Source: Mikania micrantha (taxonomy: Eukaryota; Streptophyta; Magnoliopsida; Asterales; Asteraceae). From it: 64,000 bases of DNA. Positions 1 to 12,226 of this stretch are shown here, one piece after another. Made by a program: the position numbers and the translations under genes. Numbering within the stretch: the stretch's first letter is position 1; each line of letters starts with the position of its first letter. A model generated the notes under the pieces. It made no database searches. It was not told where the DNA came from and worked only from the letters and a program-made list of their open reading frames with translations. The DNA lies in contig CM018690.1 in NCBI GenBank assembly GCA_009363875.1, positions 8,234,788 through 8,298,787 on the forward strand, in the 5' to 3' direction.

Positions 1-2240
1 AGTTCATCTTTGTTTTTGATTTACTATAGAATTGTGTTTGTTTTTCAATTTTTCAGCTACATTTTTTCATGACATCATTTTGAGGCTACTTTCTTCATGT
101 CCATGAAATGTTATTTTGTGAACACATGTTTCAAAAAAAAAAAAAAATCGACACCTTCTTGCCTCCAATTAATCCCAAGTCTTTTTTGTGCCATTTCTAA
201 AAACAATTATGATGTACGAGACCTAGTAACCCAGTCCAATTTAAAGTGGGATCCAAGTTGAAGCTCAATTCTTCTATAACATAACGGGGCGGGGTTGCGC
301 AAGAGCCGAGTGACGTAGGTGCACAAGAGTACTGCGCAAGTATGACTATCGATTCATTAGTAAAAAACCTTCTCCGACTTTTGAATTGTCGAACAAGTTG
401 TACGTGAATATTATCTTAAAGATTTGAATTTGAATATTTATCTATTTAATTATCTTTTAAGCTTATTTATGTTTAGTTTATCATTATCCTTTAGATGATA
501 AGGTTTGGTATAAATATTAAGGTTTGTTTTTCATGTATTTAGCTTTTGTAGATTATTGAATATAAGAACTTTGTTTTTGGAACCTTTGGGTTTATATTAA
601 AGTATTTGATTATTACTAAACTCTTGAGCCATTTGATTGCTTTCGTAACCACATCAAATTAGGAAAAAAGCAAATGAATGCACCTATGATCTTTAAATTC
701 ATGTTCTATTCAATTCAAAAGTGGGTGATATCATATCATGATCAACTTTAGCTCTCTTTTTTCTCAAAAGATTGACCAAACCAGAAGCTTTGTTGATGCT
801 AACCATGTATCATATAAAGCACTTGCCCCTCAGTTTCTTTAAGTATGTATTGTCAGTTTACAATATGGTACATCTAGTCAAGAAAGCTAGATTAGGAATC
901 AAAACATAGTGCATTCACAGGTGACAGGTCCTATAAAACAAAATAACAATTAAAAATAAACCTAATACAATTTATAATAAAGGGTGGTTTTTAACATAAA
1001 GTGGAATTAAGTTCTCAAAAAAAACAAATCAAACAGGCTAAAAACCAATATCTTAAGTAAATGAAACAGAGAAACAAATTATATGAATCTAATGTAGAAA
1101 TGAAGAATACATGCATGCAGCTCAAGGCCAGTAGTTTCCCTTTGCTCTGTTTGATAATGCTCTACAAAAAACAAACAGATATGGCTTAGATTAAATATGC
1201 TCATCAATTTGGGCTTATAAAGACCCTAAAAAATTAACAATTAAAACTTATGCAATTGCTTAAAGACTCATAAATGAATCTTCAAAGGAAAAAATAAAAG
1301 TTGGGTAGGGTTTGGACAACAACAAGACCGACGGTGGTGCCATCCCAAACTAGACCGATGGTGGTGCCATCCCAAGTCAGACTGGCTGGGATGGGGAGCG
1401 ATTAAACATACAAGGGTTACAACCGACGTTGATGGTGCTGACAAATAACAAGAAGACCGACGGTGGTGGTGCTAACAGTCGGAGGATGAGTGAGGACTTT
1501 AAATGAACCATATAGGGATGGAGGAGAAAGAGATCGTACCTGGGATGCCGATAGTCGTAGATGAGCGACGGTGGAGGTGACGTTCTACGTCGATCGGTCT
1601 CCTGGTCTGGGGACGTGAGCGATGATGAGAGAAAGAGGCAAAGATGGAGAAAGAATACCCATAGGATTTATGGGTTCAGAAGTTGTCTGATAATGAAACT
1701 ATTTAGACTCTATCAAATAGTTCCTAATATTATAACTAATAAATTTATATATTTACTTGATTTAATAGATAAAAACTGCATAAATAAATTTAAATAACCG
1801 AATCAAATACTAAATTGAAAATAAAATTCGATTTTTGTCGTCACAGTTAGGATGTTTGTAGGTTTTGAAATTTTCCACAACGCCAGTTGCAATCATTCAT
1901 TTTATTTTGAGTTTATCTTTAATGTTTTTAAAGTGTTCTGTGACACTTTAAGACTTTAATCAACACGTGCTGTCCTACCTCTTTAACGGCGGAAATGCTT
2001 CCCCCTCTTCCGTTTCTCTCACACCCAATCCAACTGATCAAACCCAATTTATGAAATTCACTAAATGCTCTGATCTCCCAGCTCAATAATCAATACACCC
2101 ACCAAATCAATTGGATTAATTCCCTAGATGTAGATGTTGATGTTATGCACCACGTCTTAAATCAAACAAACCCTAGCCAAGATTTCCCATCTCAAAACGA
2201 TTCCAAATCCCTCTAACCGTTCACACAAATCTGTAACCTT
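1..2240. other. Intergenic DNA, possible LTR remnant
   Basis: I see no supportable gene here. Positions about 200-660 look like the end of an LTR: a TATAAATA box near 510, then a stretch ending in a pyrimidine/AT-rich run. No partner LTR, primer site or target duplication is visible, so this stays a guess. The region 1300-1500 has short GACCGACGGTGGTG-like direct repeats. The last 200 bases before 2301, with CT-rich patches, are the likely promoter and 5' leader of the ABHD17-like gene. Confidence 0.4.
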
Positions 2241-2300
2241 TTCATTTTTCAAGACTCAAAAGGGGTTGTTTCGAATCGATTCGATACAGTCCGACTGAAG

Positions 2301-5148
2301 ATGGGGGCGATGACTTCCACTGTGGCGGCAAAGTTCGCGTTCTTTCCGCCGAATCCTCCGTCGTACAGGGTGGTGGTCGATGAGTCGATCGGTGGTGGGA
2401 AGATGAAGCTGACGGATGTGTCGGAAAGAGAGAACGTCGACGTTTTGAAGCTGAAGACAAAGAGAGGGTCGGAGATTGTGGCGGCGTATGTCAAGAATCC
2501 GATGGCGTCGATGACGGTGCTTTACTCGCACGGCAACGCCGCTGATCTGGGTCAGATGTATGATCTGTTCTGCGAACTCAGCGTTCATCTTCGAGTTAAC
2601 TTAATGGGGTTCGTGTTAATTTCATCAATTTGTTTAATAAAGTTTAGAGCTTTACGATTTTCATAGTTATGGTTGTTAATCTGTTCTTATAATCTTTAAT
2701 TATGACTGCATGGTAGTGCAATAACGATTAGATGATACATGGATGTTTGGGATTACATTTTGGACTAGATAATCTGCTGTAACAAAACGAGTTGTTAAAA
2801 ATGATGTTTGGATGTGCTTCTGCTGTTAGATATGCAACAAGAAGATGATCAGTTGTATGAGTGTTTAATAAATCTGATTTTTTTAAAGGAATTAACTAGT
2901 TAAGAGGTGGTAATCGGAATTAGATGATCAAATTGATTAAGCAACTTTCAAACAGATCAAAGTTGTTCAATTAACCCTAAATAGTAGCCAAAATTAGATT
3001 GTCATTGTCCAAACACTTTAAATGAAATCTAGGTTTTGAAAACAAAATTAGGATCTTTGAAGCTGTATCCTCTCGGATGTTTTCAAACCTGACTAAAATA
3101 TCTAGTGGGTGTATGGATGTGAATTTCAGTTACTAATTTTGGGTGCTCGGATTAAGTTTATTAAATGATTCTGATCTTCATATTATTTAATGTCAAAGTA
3201 AACAAATTTGGAAGAAAAAAAAAGTGATGAACTTCTATTGGAAAATTGATTATTAAGATAAATGCAAATTACTTACACATCCATAGCTTTAGCTGACTTA
3301 TCATATGGTTATTTGATGATCTTATTCTGATGAAATCCCAAAACACGCATCCAAACATCCGTAATCAAGCATCTAAAACCACCGTTGATTGGTACCAAGA
3401 AATTGCTATTTTAAGAATTAGGTATACCAACCAGGAATTTTGAATAATTTACTTCATTGTCAAGTATCTTTTACTTTTGTAACAAGTAACTAGATGTCTA
3501 ATTTGGGCAGGTACGACTACACTGGCTATGGACAGTCGTCCGGTAAGGTACAATAATCTAAAATAAATCAAGCGTCTTATTATATTTTAAATTCTAATTT
3601 GCTGAATTATGGATGTTTGATCTCTTAATAGCCAAGTGAACAGAATACATATGCTGACATAGAAGCTGCATATAGATGCCTTATAGAGACTTACGGTGTG
3701 AAGGAAGAAGATGTCATATTATACGGTCAATCCGTTGGTAGTGGGCCCACTCTAGAGTTGGCTTCCCGTTTATCAAGATTACGGGCTGTTGTCCTTCACA
3801 GCCCAATATTATCTGGACTTAGAGTCATGTATCCTGTGAAAAGAACATACTGGTTTGATATTTATAAGGTTGATTTACTCCTCTATTTTCTAATTAATTT
3901 TTTTTAAACGGCAAACAAACTTTTTTATTAACACCATGAACTAACAAAACGTTAGTCCAACACCCATATTACAGAGATACAAAAAACACCACCATTACAA
4001 CACCAAACTAGAAGTATCGAACACACGCCATTGTTCCCAAGACAAGGATCCAAATTTTGCTCTATTCTTTACCCATAAGAAACTTCAGGTTTTAATCTCC
4101 TCTAACAGATTGTCAGTCGATAGGGACTTAGACTCAAAGAAAATCTTATTTTGAGTCTTCCAGATCGACCATAAGGTCGTAACTATCACCGCATGAATCA
4201 TCTTTTCCACTTCTTAGAACCTCAACCAAGTTTAGATAAATCCATCAAATCATGTAAACTAAATACAATCATAGGCTGTAGTTTACACCATATTGAAACC
4301 TTCTCCTAAACGAGTTGCTCTAATCTGCAAGAAACAAATAAATTCTCGGTTGTTTCTAATTAATTTTACATTAAAAATTTTATTACCATTAATTATTTTT
4401 TTCTTGTGTTGCAGAATATTGACAAAATCCCATTGGTCAAGTGTCCTGTTCTTGTTATTCATGTATGGCTTCATATCAGACATACTATGAATTCGTCTGT
4501 AATGTGTTTAGATTTTGAGACAATTTGATGCCGTTTCTTGTTTTACATTGCAGGGCACTGCTGATGATGTTGTAGATTATTCTCATGGTAAGCAGCTGTG
4601 GGAGTTATGTGTGGAGAAATATGAACCGTTGTGGATCAAAGGTGGGAACCACTGTGATTTGGAGTTGTACCCAGAGTATATAAGGCACCTTAAGAAATTC
4701 ATATCAGCTGTTGAAAAATCAGGGCATTTGAAAATCATGTCTGGGACGTTAACAGATAATGATACAAAACCGTGGGTCAGTACAGATTGCAGAGAGAAAT
4801 CTAGGTCGAGCACAGATGTTCCAGAGCATTCTCGGCCAAGCACAAGCACGGAAAAGTCAAGGTCGAGTGTTGACCGATGGGAAAAGTCAAAGAAGAGTTT
4901 GGAAAATGTGGAGAAGTCAAATAATGCAACTGACCAACCCGAGAAAGCACGAAACAGCATTGATCGGTCTGGTTAGCTTTAAGCTAATTTATTTATTCAT
5001 TAACTTGTAGTAGTAACACCTAAGTGGTTAAATTCGATGTTTTTTTTTCCAATTTGATGGCAGATTTGGAGATATGATGCGAGCAGCAGTTTTGTGTAAT
5101 ATTGGTTGTTTCAAGCCCACAGGTGCAACAGGGGTAGAAGGATTATAA
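2301..5148 (+). CDS. ABHD17-like alpha/beta hydrolase (acyl-protein thioesterase)
   Basis: This is an intact gene for an alpha/beta hydrolase of the ABHD17 family. Family members remove palmitoyl groups from S-acylated membrane proteins at the cytosolic face. Exons are 2301-2608, 3511-3547, 3632-3868, 4415-4462, 4554-4966 and 5064-5148. All introns are GT-AG and the joined frame encodes 375 aa. The nucleophile lies in GQSVGSG (Ser149, GxSxG). The acid is in GTADD (about Asp214) and the histidine in GGNHCD (His243). The N-terminus starts MGAMTSTVAAKFAFFPPNPP, typical of plant members. The C-terminal third is a Ser/Lys-rich tail with repeated EKS/EKSR motifs and ends in a conserved AAVLCNIGCFKP segment. 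That final exon restores the usual plant C-terminus, whereas reading through the donor would stop at 4976. Intron 3 holds an L1 fragment. Physiological substrates cannot be told from sequence. Confidence 0.93.
3902..4352 (-). mobile_element. 5'-truncated L1 LINE in ABHD17-like intron 3
   Basis: This minus-strand insert is flanked by a 15-bp direct repeat, TTTCTAATTAATTTT, at 3887-3901 and 4353-4367. A short T-run on the plus strand just after the left repeat corresponds to the element's poly-A tail. The minus strand reads, with stops, as the C-terminal end of a plant L1 reverse transcriptase ORF, including SIWKTQNKIFFES and SFLWVKNRAKF, which is typical of the region after the RT zinc-binding segment. 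Only the last 450 bases were copied, as expected for target-primed reverse transcription with 5' truncation. Confidence 0.8.
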
Positions 5149-7099
5149 AATCAGGTTGTTTGTTTACTTCTGATTCTTATCATTGATTGTTTGGATGTTG
5201 GCTTACTTCATTCTAGGTTGCCCAAACTAACAAGATGTGTCTTTGTGATCATAGTTATGCTGCACAAAGTGTTCTTAGAAGTAGATTTAACAGTGTTAAT
5301 TTCAAGAGAAAAAACTCCTGGTTGTAGATACTGTTGAAGCATAACTGGAAACGATCTGCAATGCTTTGGATCAAGCCAACCTGAGGATTATCAATTATAC
5401 TATTTAGCAGATTTGTGTCGGTTCTTGGTCATGTTGAACAAATGATTGATGGGTTTAATGATTTTGTGGTTCACTTTTGTTGGGTGATGAGTTTCAAGTT
5501 GCAAGATGCTCAATGTTATTTCTAGCATGATGTTAATGTACAAAGGTGTTGCAGTTTTGGCATTTCTTGGTTTAAGTTTGCGTTGTTAGGATCAGCATTT
5601 TGTCGTCGTCAAGTCTGTTATAATCACGATTTTGAAGAACAGGTCTTGCAATCTAATCCAATGTTTAACAACCACAATACCAAATGAATCCTGCTCCTGA
5701 CTATTGATAGGATTCGAATAGGAGAAAATGCAGGTAAATCTTATTTCTACCTTAATCTTGAAAAAAGAGGGAGTACTTTCCAAGTGACCCTTAAAACAGA
5801 CAAAAAATCTAGTTTTAAGTATTGTTGTATAGATAGATTTCTACCAATGCCAAGGAATTAATGAGAGGATAGATAGCAACATATGTGATACCATAATGCT
5901 ATAAAACAATATAGGCTGCAATACATTAAGCAAATAGCATGTAAAGTTATAAAACTTGTAAAAAGAAATCTTAAACACAATCAAGTTACATGTTAACATT
6001 CTCTTAAAAGGTTTTTATTCTATGTTTTTACTGACTATCCAAAACGATATACTTTATAGATGAAATTTTAATAACTTGTATCTAATTTGCTCATTTCAAT
6101 TCAGTTTTAGACTTTTAGTGTGCCTTTATTCATCCTTCTTTCCATATTGAAAAAATTCTTTAAATAGTTGCAAAGTCTTATTATTTTTTATTTTTTTATG
6201 TTCTGCAACCATGATGGCATGATCTATTATGTCTATGTTTTCTAAATATAACAGTTTTTACTAAATTGTGGCCCCGTCGCGTGCATATAATGTATATGTG
6301 TGTTGACCATCGAGTGACAAAAGTAAAATTGCACTAATTTTAACATTATTTTACTTATTTTTTGTGAAAATAACGTTAAAAGCGTTGGGGTGGTCGATTA
6401 ATCAGACATCCTGAGCTGGAGCCTGGTGGTCTCATTTGAAGTTGTCTCTCTATTGCTATGGAGCAAAGGTAAATTAGATGACATGATAGCATAAAATACA
6501 ATTAAAAGAACTATAATTAACAAACTTATCTACTGCTAATTAGGAATAATATTGTAAACTATCGTTAAAATATAATATAGTGATGAGTAAACTATATTGG
6601 ATATGGAGCAAAACAACTATGCAATTATATAGAAAAGCACAATAATCCGAAAACAAGAACCACTAGTCCTTATTCAAGTCTACATAGATTATTCTAAGAA
6701 GAACAACACATGTAAACCGCATGCTAAGAAAACTAAGGCTAGATCAGACAATAAAACTAAGATAGATCAAATTTATGCACATCTCAACAAGTTAATAACC
6801 CTAATGTGTCTCCAAATGCTTGCATCTTGATCATGTCATCTAAGAGGTGTACATATAACAAATTCTACGTTATTTGGTCAACCTATGTCAGTTTGGGTCT
6901 ACCTTTAGTATATCTTTCCTTCACAATAAGGGTTTTCATGATGCTCACAACATTTATTTATCTTATCCAACATATGTGACAATCTAATTTCTCTAAAAGA
7001 CTTTATTTCTTGTTGTATGCCTACGAATCTATCTCAAACCTTCCTAACCATCGCATCCCATTCATAGTTAGTCATAAGAATAAACTCGTCTAACAATCT
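5149..7099. other. Intergenic region downstream of ABHD17-like gene
   Basis: The first few hundred bases are probably 3' UTR. The rest is AT-rich and lacks a convincing ORF, apart from the retroposon fragment reported at 6276-6440. The last part may include the untranslated leader of the copia remnant that begins at about 7100, but I cannot recognise its LTR or primer site. Confidence 0.5.
6276..6440 (+). mobile_element. Partial copy of the RPOT2-intron retroposon family
   Basis: This stretch matches the head of the retroposon found repeatedly in the RPOT2 introns. It has GTGCATATAATGTATATGTG, then GCACTAATTTTAAC, and the hairpin-forming pair TTATTTTACTTATTTTTTGTGAAAATAACGTTA. The 3' GGGATAGGGGTAAGG half is missing or unrecognisable, and no target duplication was found. 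Confidence 0.6.
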
Positions 7100-8350
7100 A
7101 TGGATGTGGTTATGAATGTGTCACATGTTGGCGGTGCCCATTTTCCTAATCCCACTTACCCGACTTATGAGTCTTGGGTTAAGATTGACTCTATTTTCCT
7201 CCATTGGATTTATGGGACACTTTCCGATGACCTTCTAGCTCACTTTCTTGATACTGATATAATTGCTCAAAACACATGGAACAAAATCCAGTGCATCTTC
7301 CTAAGCAACAAAAGGAATCACAATGTAGCTCTTGTAAACAAGTTTACAAATCGGAAACTCAGCACATATTTGTCCATGGATGAGTATTTCCAAAAGCTTT
7401 AAAGAATTAGGTGAGCAACTTACAAATTTCGGTAAACCGATGTCTGAAACAAGACTCGTTCGTGGATTACTGGTTGAATGGGATGATATCTCCACATTTA
7501 TTAATCAGAAAGCCCCTATATTGGACACAATCTGAAGTATTCTCCATTTGGTAAAACAACGACAATTAGCCCGAATCCATTCCCCTCAATCATTCGTGTT
7601 TTCTCCCTTTGTGACGATCAAACACCTAACCTACTGCATGGTTTCTCTCAACGTTCACAAGAACCCTCTCAACGATGAGGTCGTGGGAAAGTCACTAGCT
7701 TGGTGGTCAGAATGAGGGAAATACTTCTCACAACTAGTCTGATGATAGTGTTAGCAATCAAAATGGGGCTATCATTCGTGATGAGCCTTCAAGTCAACAA
7801 CTCAACATGGTTTACACCAGTAGCAATCCAATTTCTTATCATGGCCCATGCGGTAGACCATCCCACCCTGCCCATTTCCCACTTAACCAGACCAAGCTCA
7901 ATGGCATGCTTCTTAGTTACCGCCCACTACTATCCCTAACACTAAGAAAATTGTTGCATCTCGTATGCCCCAAACAATGCAGACGTCAAATCCAATCCTA
8001 GGACATTTCAATGTACTAAGCCAAATGAATCTAGAGGTTGCTTTTCATAATATGTAGATAAATCATTCAAGTCAACCTTGGTATATATCAATAATGATTC
8101 AGGTTTTAATAAATTAACTTGACATTGTCTTCTTTAAACACTATTTTCGTAGGTAATGGACAAAGTTTACAAATCAAGTTACTAGCCATGGCTTTTACCT
8201 CCTAACCAACATAACCCACAGCCTAAACCATATTCAATACTCGCCTAATTATATCATTAAAATAGCACGAGGGACCTCTATCCTTTCACACCACCGCTTC
8301 AAAGCTTAAGCCTTTCTCACCACTTTCACATCCATTCAATGTCATAATTG

Positions 8351-8360
8351 TCCCGGTCAC
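8351..8360. repeat. Left 10-bp target site duplication of Mutator-like element
   Basis: TCCCGGTCAC directly precedes the element and is repeated exactly at 21255-21264, just after its right end. Nine to eleven base pairs is the usual target duplication length for Mutator-like elements. Confidence 0.93.
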
Positions 8361-8463
8361 GAATTTTTTTTTTGAAATAGGTTATTTACGTGCACATGCA
8401 TGGTTTTAGGTGGTTTTGGGTTGGTTTTTTGAAAATGGGTATTCCGCTACTTAAGGTAGCGGA
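8361..8463 (+). repeat. Left terminal inverted repeat of MULE
   Basis: This region pairs with the reverse complement of 21151-21254. Shared blocks are GAATTTTTTTT, AAATAGGT, GGTGGTTTTGG, AAAATGGGT and TTCCGCTACTT. The two ends differ by several substitutions and small gaps, so the element is not recent. Confidence 0.85.
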
Positions 8464-8719
8464 TGATGGTGATGTGGTGTTTGACATGGCATTCTTTTCA
8501 TACGTATTCGGTTTAAAGATGCCATCTAAGCCCTATTCCGCTACTTGAGGTAGCGGAAGTCATCAAAAGACCATAATCCCCATAATCAAGCCACAAACCA
8601 TCTTCTAAGTACATCCGGTGGTACAGGTAGCGGAAGGGTACACTTTAATCAATTAACCCACAAACTATCTTCTAAACGTGATGATATTTATGCTTCTTCC
8701 GGTGGTACAAGTAGCGGAA
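8442..8719. repeat. Four subterminal palindromes, left end of MULE
   Basis: Four imperfect palindromes of the form TTCCGSTRS-N5-GTAGCGGAA lie at 8442-8463, 8536-8558, 8614-8634 and 8697-8719. The half-site GTAGCGGA is invariant in all four. The first two are near-perfect hairpins. In the last two the left arm has become TCCGGTGGTAC. Related palindromes recur at the right end, so a role as transposase binding sites is plausible but unproved. Confidence 0.8.
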
Positions 8720-8722
8720 AAA

Positions 8723-9075
8723 CCCCCCACCTACCAACATTTAATAATTTTCATGTACGACTAAATATTGACCCTGAATTTCGTTTCCCACGTTTTATGC
8801 ACAAGTAGAAAACAAAACAAAAAATGTACAAGTAGAGATAATACCCTCACCTACCAACACTTACTAATTTTCGTGGTACGACTCAACCTCGTCCATTAAT
8901 TTTTTTCCCACGTTTTATGCGCTTCAAGCTATTATAGTAGGAAAAAAAACCAAAAAACGTACAAGTAGAGAAATACCCCCACCTACCAACACTTAATAAT
9001 TTTCGTGGTACGACTCAACCCCGTCCATTATTTTTGTTTCCCACATTTTACTCAATTAAAAAAACACAAAACGTA
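8723..9075. repeat. Three tandem repeats of about 120-130 bp
   Basis: CACCTACCAACA begins three successive units at 8728, 8848 and 8980. Each contains TAATTTTC-GTACGACT, a CGTTTCCCAC or related block, and ends with AC(A)AAACGTACAA(G)TAGAG. The array lies between the left palindromes and the transposase gene of the MULE, where a promoter would be expected. Its function is unknown. Confidence 0.75.
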
Positions 9076-9422
9076 CAAATAATTTACATTGTATTATTAT
9101 ATTTTTAAAATCGTACAGCATTATTATATTTTTAATTGACATTATTCTTAATTTTACACAATTAAAATAATTTTATCACATATAATTTATACCATTTTTG
9201 ACCATATAATTTATGAACATACAGACTCTATAATTTATATACTTTTACTTTACTTTAAAAATTGAATTCATAATCGTACAACACTTTATATTGTATGTGT
9301 TGTTTGATGTTCTTATTGCCTATATATATGTTCATAATCACATCATTTAACATCAAATATTTCACCAAAGTAATATTACTCTAAATATCATTTGTGTTCC
9401 ATCATTTTCAACTCTAAAACGA

Positions 9423-11937
9423 TGTCTTCTTTTCAACCATTTCTTGTTAAATTATACTGGAATGGTGAAACTTCATACGTAAACGGAGTTGTTGATTATG
9501 ATGAATCAACTCTCACAACTTCGTTTATAATTAGATACAGAATTACCTATCAACAATTAGTTGATGAAGTCTGTAACCATGTTCAAATTGTTAGAGAATC
9601 TTCACACGTGAATTTGTTACTTTATTACTCATTTCAAGGAATTAGTGAAAGTTCTTTCTTAGTTGGGGAAGAAAGCATGAACATGCTTTATTTTCTATCA
9701 GAAAATGTAGTTAACTTTATGGCTCATATAAAAGTTAACTGGCAATCATTTATTCCATCTCAACATAGTAGTTGTATAGACCTTCTGCGAGGTTTTTCCA
9801 ATTCTTATGCTGGTGGTGTCGATAATACAACAACTTTACAATACAACAATATGGAGGTTGGTGTTGCATTATTAGATCAACTGGCTAATGAACATTACGA
9901 AAGTGATGGTTTTGAGCACTCTGAAGGTCATATGATCAATGAGAGTGAAGAAAGTGAATTCCCCCTCCAACGACGAGTCAGATGGCGAAGACCCGGTCCC
10001 TCTGTCCTCAGACCAGTATAACTCAGGCGTTTATCAAGGATTCACTCAATCATTTGATCTCAGAGTCAGATGATTATGTTCTTCCCGATTTTGATGATGA
10101 AGATCATATGGACGTATGGAATGAAGAATCCAACGAAATCCGTCTTGGCATGTATTTTAATTCAAAAAATGATGTCATGTATGCGGCCAGAAGATGGAAT
10201 GTTGGTTGTAATAGGGAGATCTACGTGGCAGGTAGCAAACCATCTTTATGGAAAGCTAGATGCAAAACTACACATCCACAAAAGGATTCAGTCCCTGTTC
10301 AACAGACTCCTTTGTGTCGGTGGCGTGTAACTGCTTCAAAAAGAAGAAATCATCACATGTGGAGAATCACCACATGGACTGGTGCTCATAGCTGCTACTC
10401 AACTGTTATTCGAAACATTAACCGAGCTTTAAGATCCAAAGATGTTGCTGCACATATTTTCCCCCAAATTCGTGAAGATATATCATTTCCAGTAAAACAT
10501 ATTTGCGCTTACATAAAAGAGAAACTTAATATTGATATTACATATTCCAAGGCGTGGACGGCACGAAGGATTGCTATCGAGAGAATTCATGGTAACTCGG
10601 AGAACAACTTCATTGATTTGCCAAAGTATGTAGAAGCATTGAAAGCCTCAAATGATGGTTCTATAGTAACATGGTTCCATCATCCACATAGTACACCGGA
10701 ATGTGTTGTGTTTAAATATGTTTTTTGGGCATTCGGACCATGTATTAAAGCATTTCATCTCTGCCAACCCGTAATATCTGATGATGGTACTCATCTTAAA
10801 GGATCATACAGAGGTAAGCTTTTGATTGTTGTTTCAAAAAACGCTAACAATTACATATTGCATGTGGCATATGCAATCGTTGATTAAGAAACAAATGAAA
10901 GCTGGGGTTGGTTCTTCCAACAATTTCATCAACTTGTTAGAAGTAACAGCATGAGCAAGTTGTGTGTTATCTCGGATCGACATAAAGGAATAGTAAATGT
11001 AATGGAGAATTTTGAAGATTGGAGGTAGCCCAAAGCTTATCACCGCTATTGTCTTCGTCATATTCGAAGCAACTTTATGAAGAATTTTAAGAGTGTCAGC
11101 TTGAAAAATTTATGTTGGGCTATTGGTAGCACAACACAACGGAGAAAGTACAGGTTAGCGAAGAGGGAAATGAGAGGTATAAGTGATGAGGCATGGCAGT
11201 ATTTGAACAATATTGAAAAATCAAAGCGGACTGTGGTTTTTAATGAAAGAAGACGTCGATGGGGTAACCTAACGACTAATATATCCAAAAGCTTAAACAA
11301 TGTGTTACGTGGAGCTAGATTGCTACCTATAAAGGCGTGTATTGACTTTACCTTTCAAAGAGACGTAGCTCAATATGTAAAGCACACAGATATTGCAATG
11401 AGTTGTAATACAGCTTTACCTCCTCGTATGTGGCGATTGTTTAATCATCGGGATAGTCGTTCAAGAGAACACCAAGTATTTCTTTTTGATCAAATTGAGG
11501 CAAGGTATAGGGTTATTTCTAGGCTTCAAACAAACGAAGATGGGGGAAATGATTATACGGTTGAATACCGTAAGAAAACATACACATGTGGTAAGTGGCA
11601 AATTTACTAATTTCCATGTTCGCATGCTATCGCGATTTGTCATTGGAGGGGTGAAGAAACACATGAAATTTTCAATAATATATTCCATACTAGTACGTAT
11701 CGAGCACAATACAGTGGTCACATTTATCCACTCACCCACTGCGCATCATTGGAGAGAACCATGTTGGAAAATACGAGGAGATACGTCAAGAATAACGGTG
11801 TCACGAGGCAGGAGACGCTTAGAAGAATATACAACGAGATGGATACTCATTATGCTAAAGAACGTAGGCCTCGGTTGTGTGGGTTATGTAGAGAACATGG
11901 TCATACCATCAACACATGTCCCAACCGACAACAATGA
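9423..11937 (+). pseudogene. mudrA-like MULE transposase, inactivated
   Basis: The start at 9423 (MSSFQPFLVKLYWNG) gives the N-terminal PB1-like segment, then an acidic linker. The frame shifts between about 9960 and 10060 and continues as a MuDR DNA-binding region (GMYFNSKNDVMYAARRW) and the MULE catalytic domain. Two catalytic aspartates are visible in ISDDGTHLKG and VISDRHKG. The third acid, normally Glu in an NISESLN-like motif, is Lys here (NISKSLNN, about 11,290). In-frame stops occur at 10885-10887, near 11,027 and inside the SWIM finger, between CGKWQIY and FPCSHAIAIC. A C-terminal CCHC knuckle, CGLCREHGHTINTCP, closes the protein. It lies at the left end of the element and reads inward. 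No activity is expected from this copy. Confidence 0.88.
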
Positions 11938-12226
11938 TGTGTTGTTTAATTATGCTATTTTATGACGATGTATGGTTTACGTTTGCTATTTTAATTAGAT
12001 TTCCGAATTTTATATATTGTTTATTTAGTTATGCTATTTTACAAGTTTTGTCTACATTTAATTCTAGTGACTAAAGGCACTGTAAGTTCTCCTTAAATGA
12101 TGTCCAAGAAATAAATGTCAAACCCACTCACCATGCTATATATAGATGCAAGTTCTCATTAAAACATGTCCAAGAAATAAATCCTTCTCATTCCAACAAC
12201 ACTGCTTTGCTTTGCTTTCTTAAACA

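Noticed and set aside
1561..1797. 78-codon ORF with a glycine/arginine-rich start
   Set aside because: It has no recognisable domain, ends in AT-rich noncoding-like sequence and lies among simple GACCGACGGTGG repeats. Chance ORF.
2242..2588. Three overlapping minus-strand ORFs
   Set aside because: They are antisense shadows of exon 1 of the ABHD17-like gene, whose plus-strand frame is fully supported.
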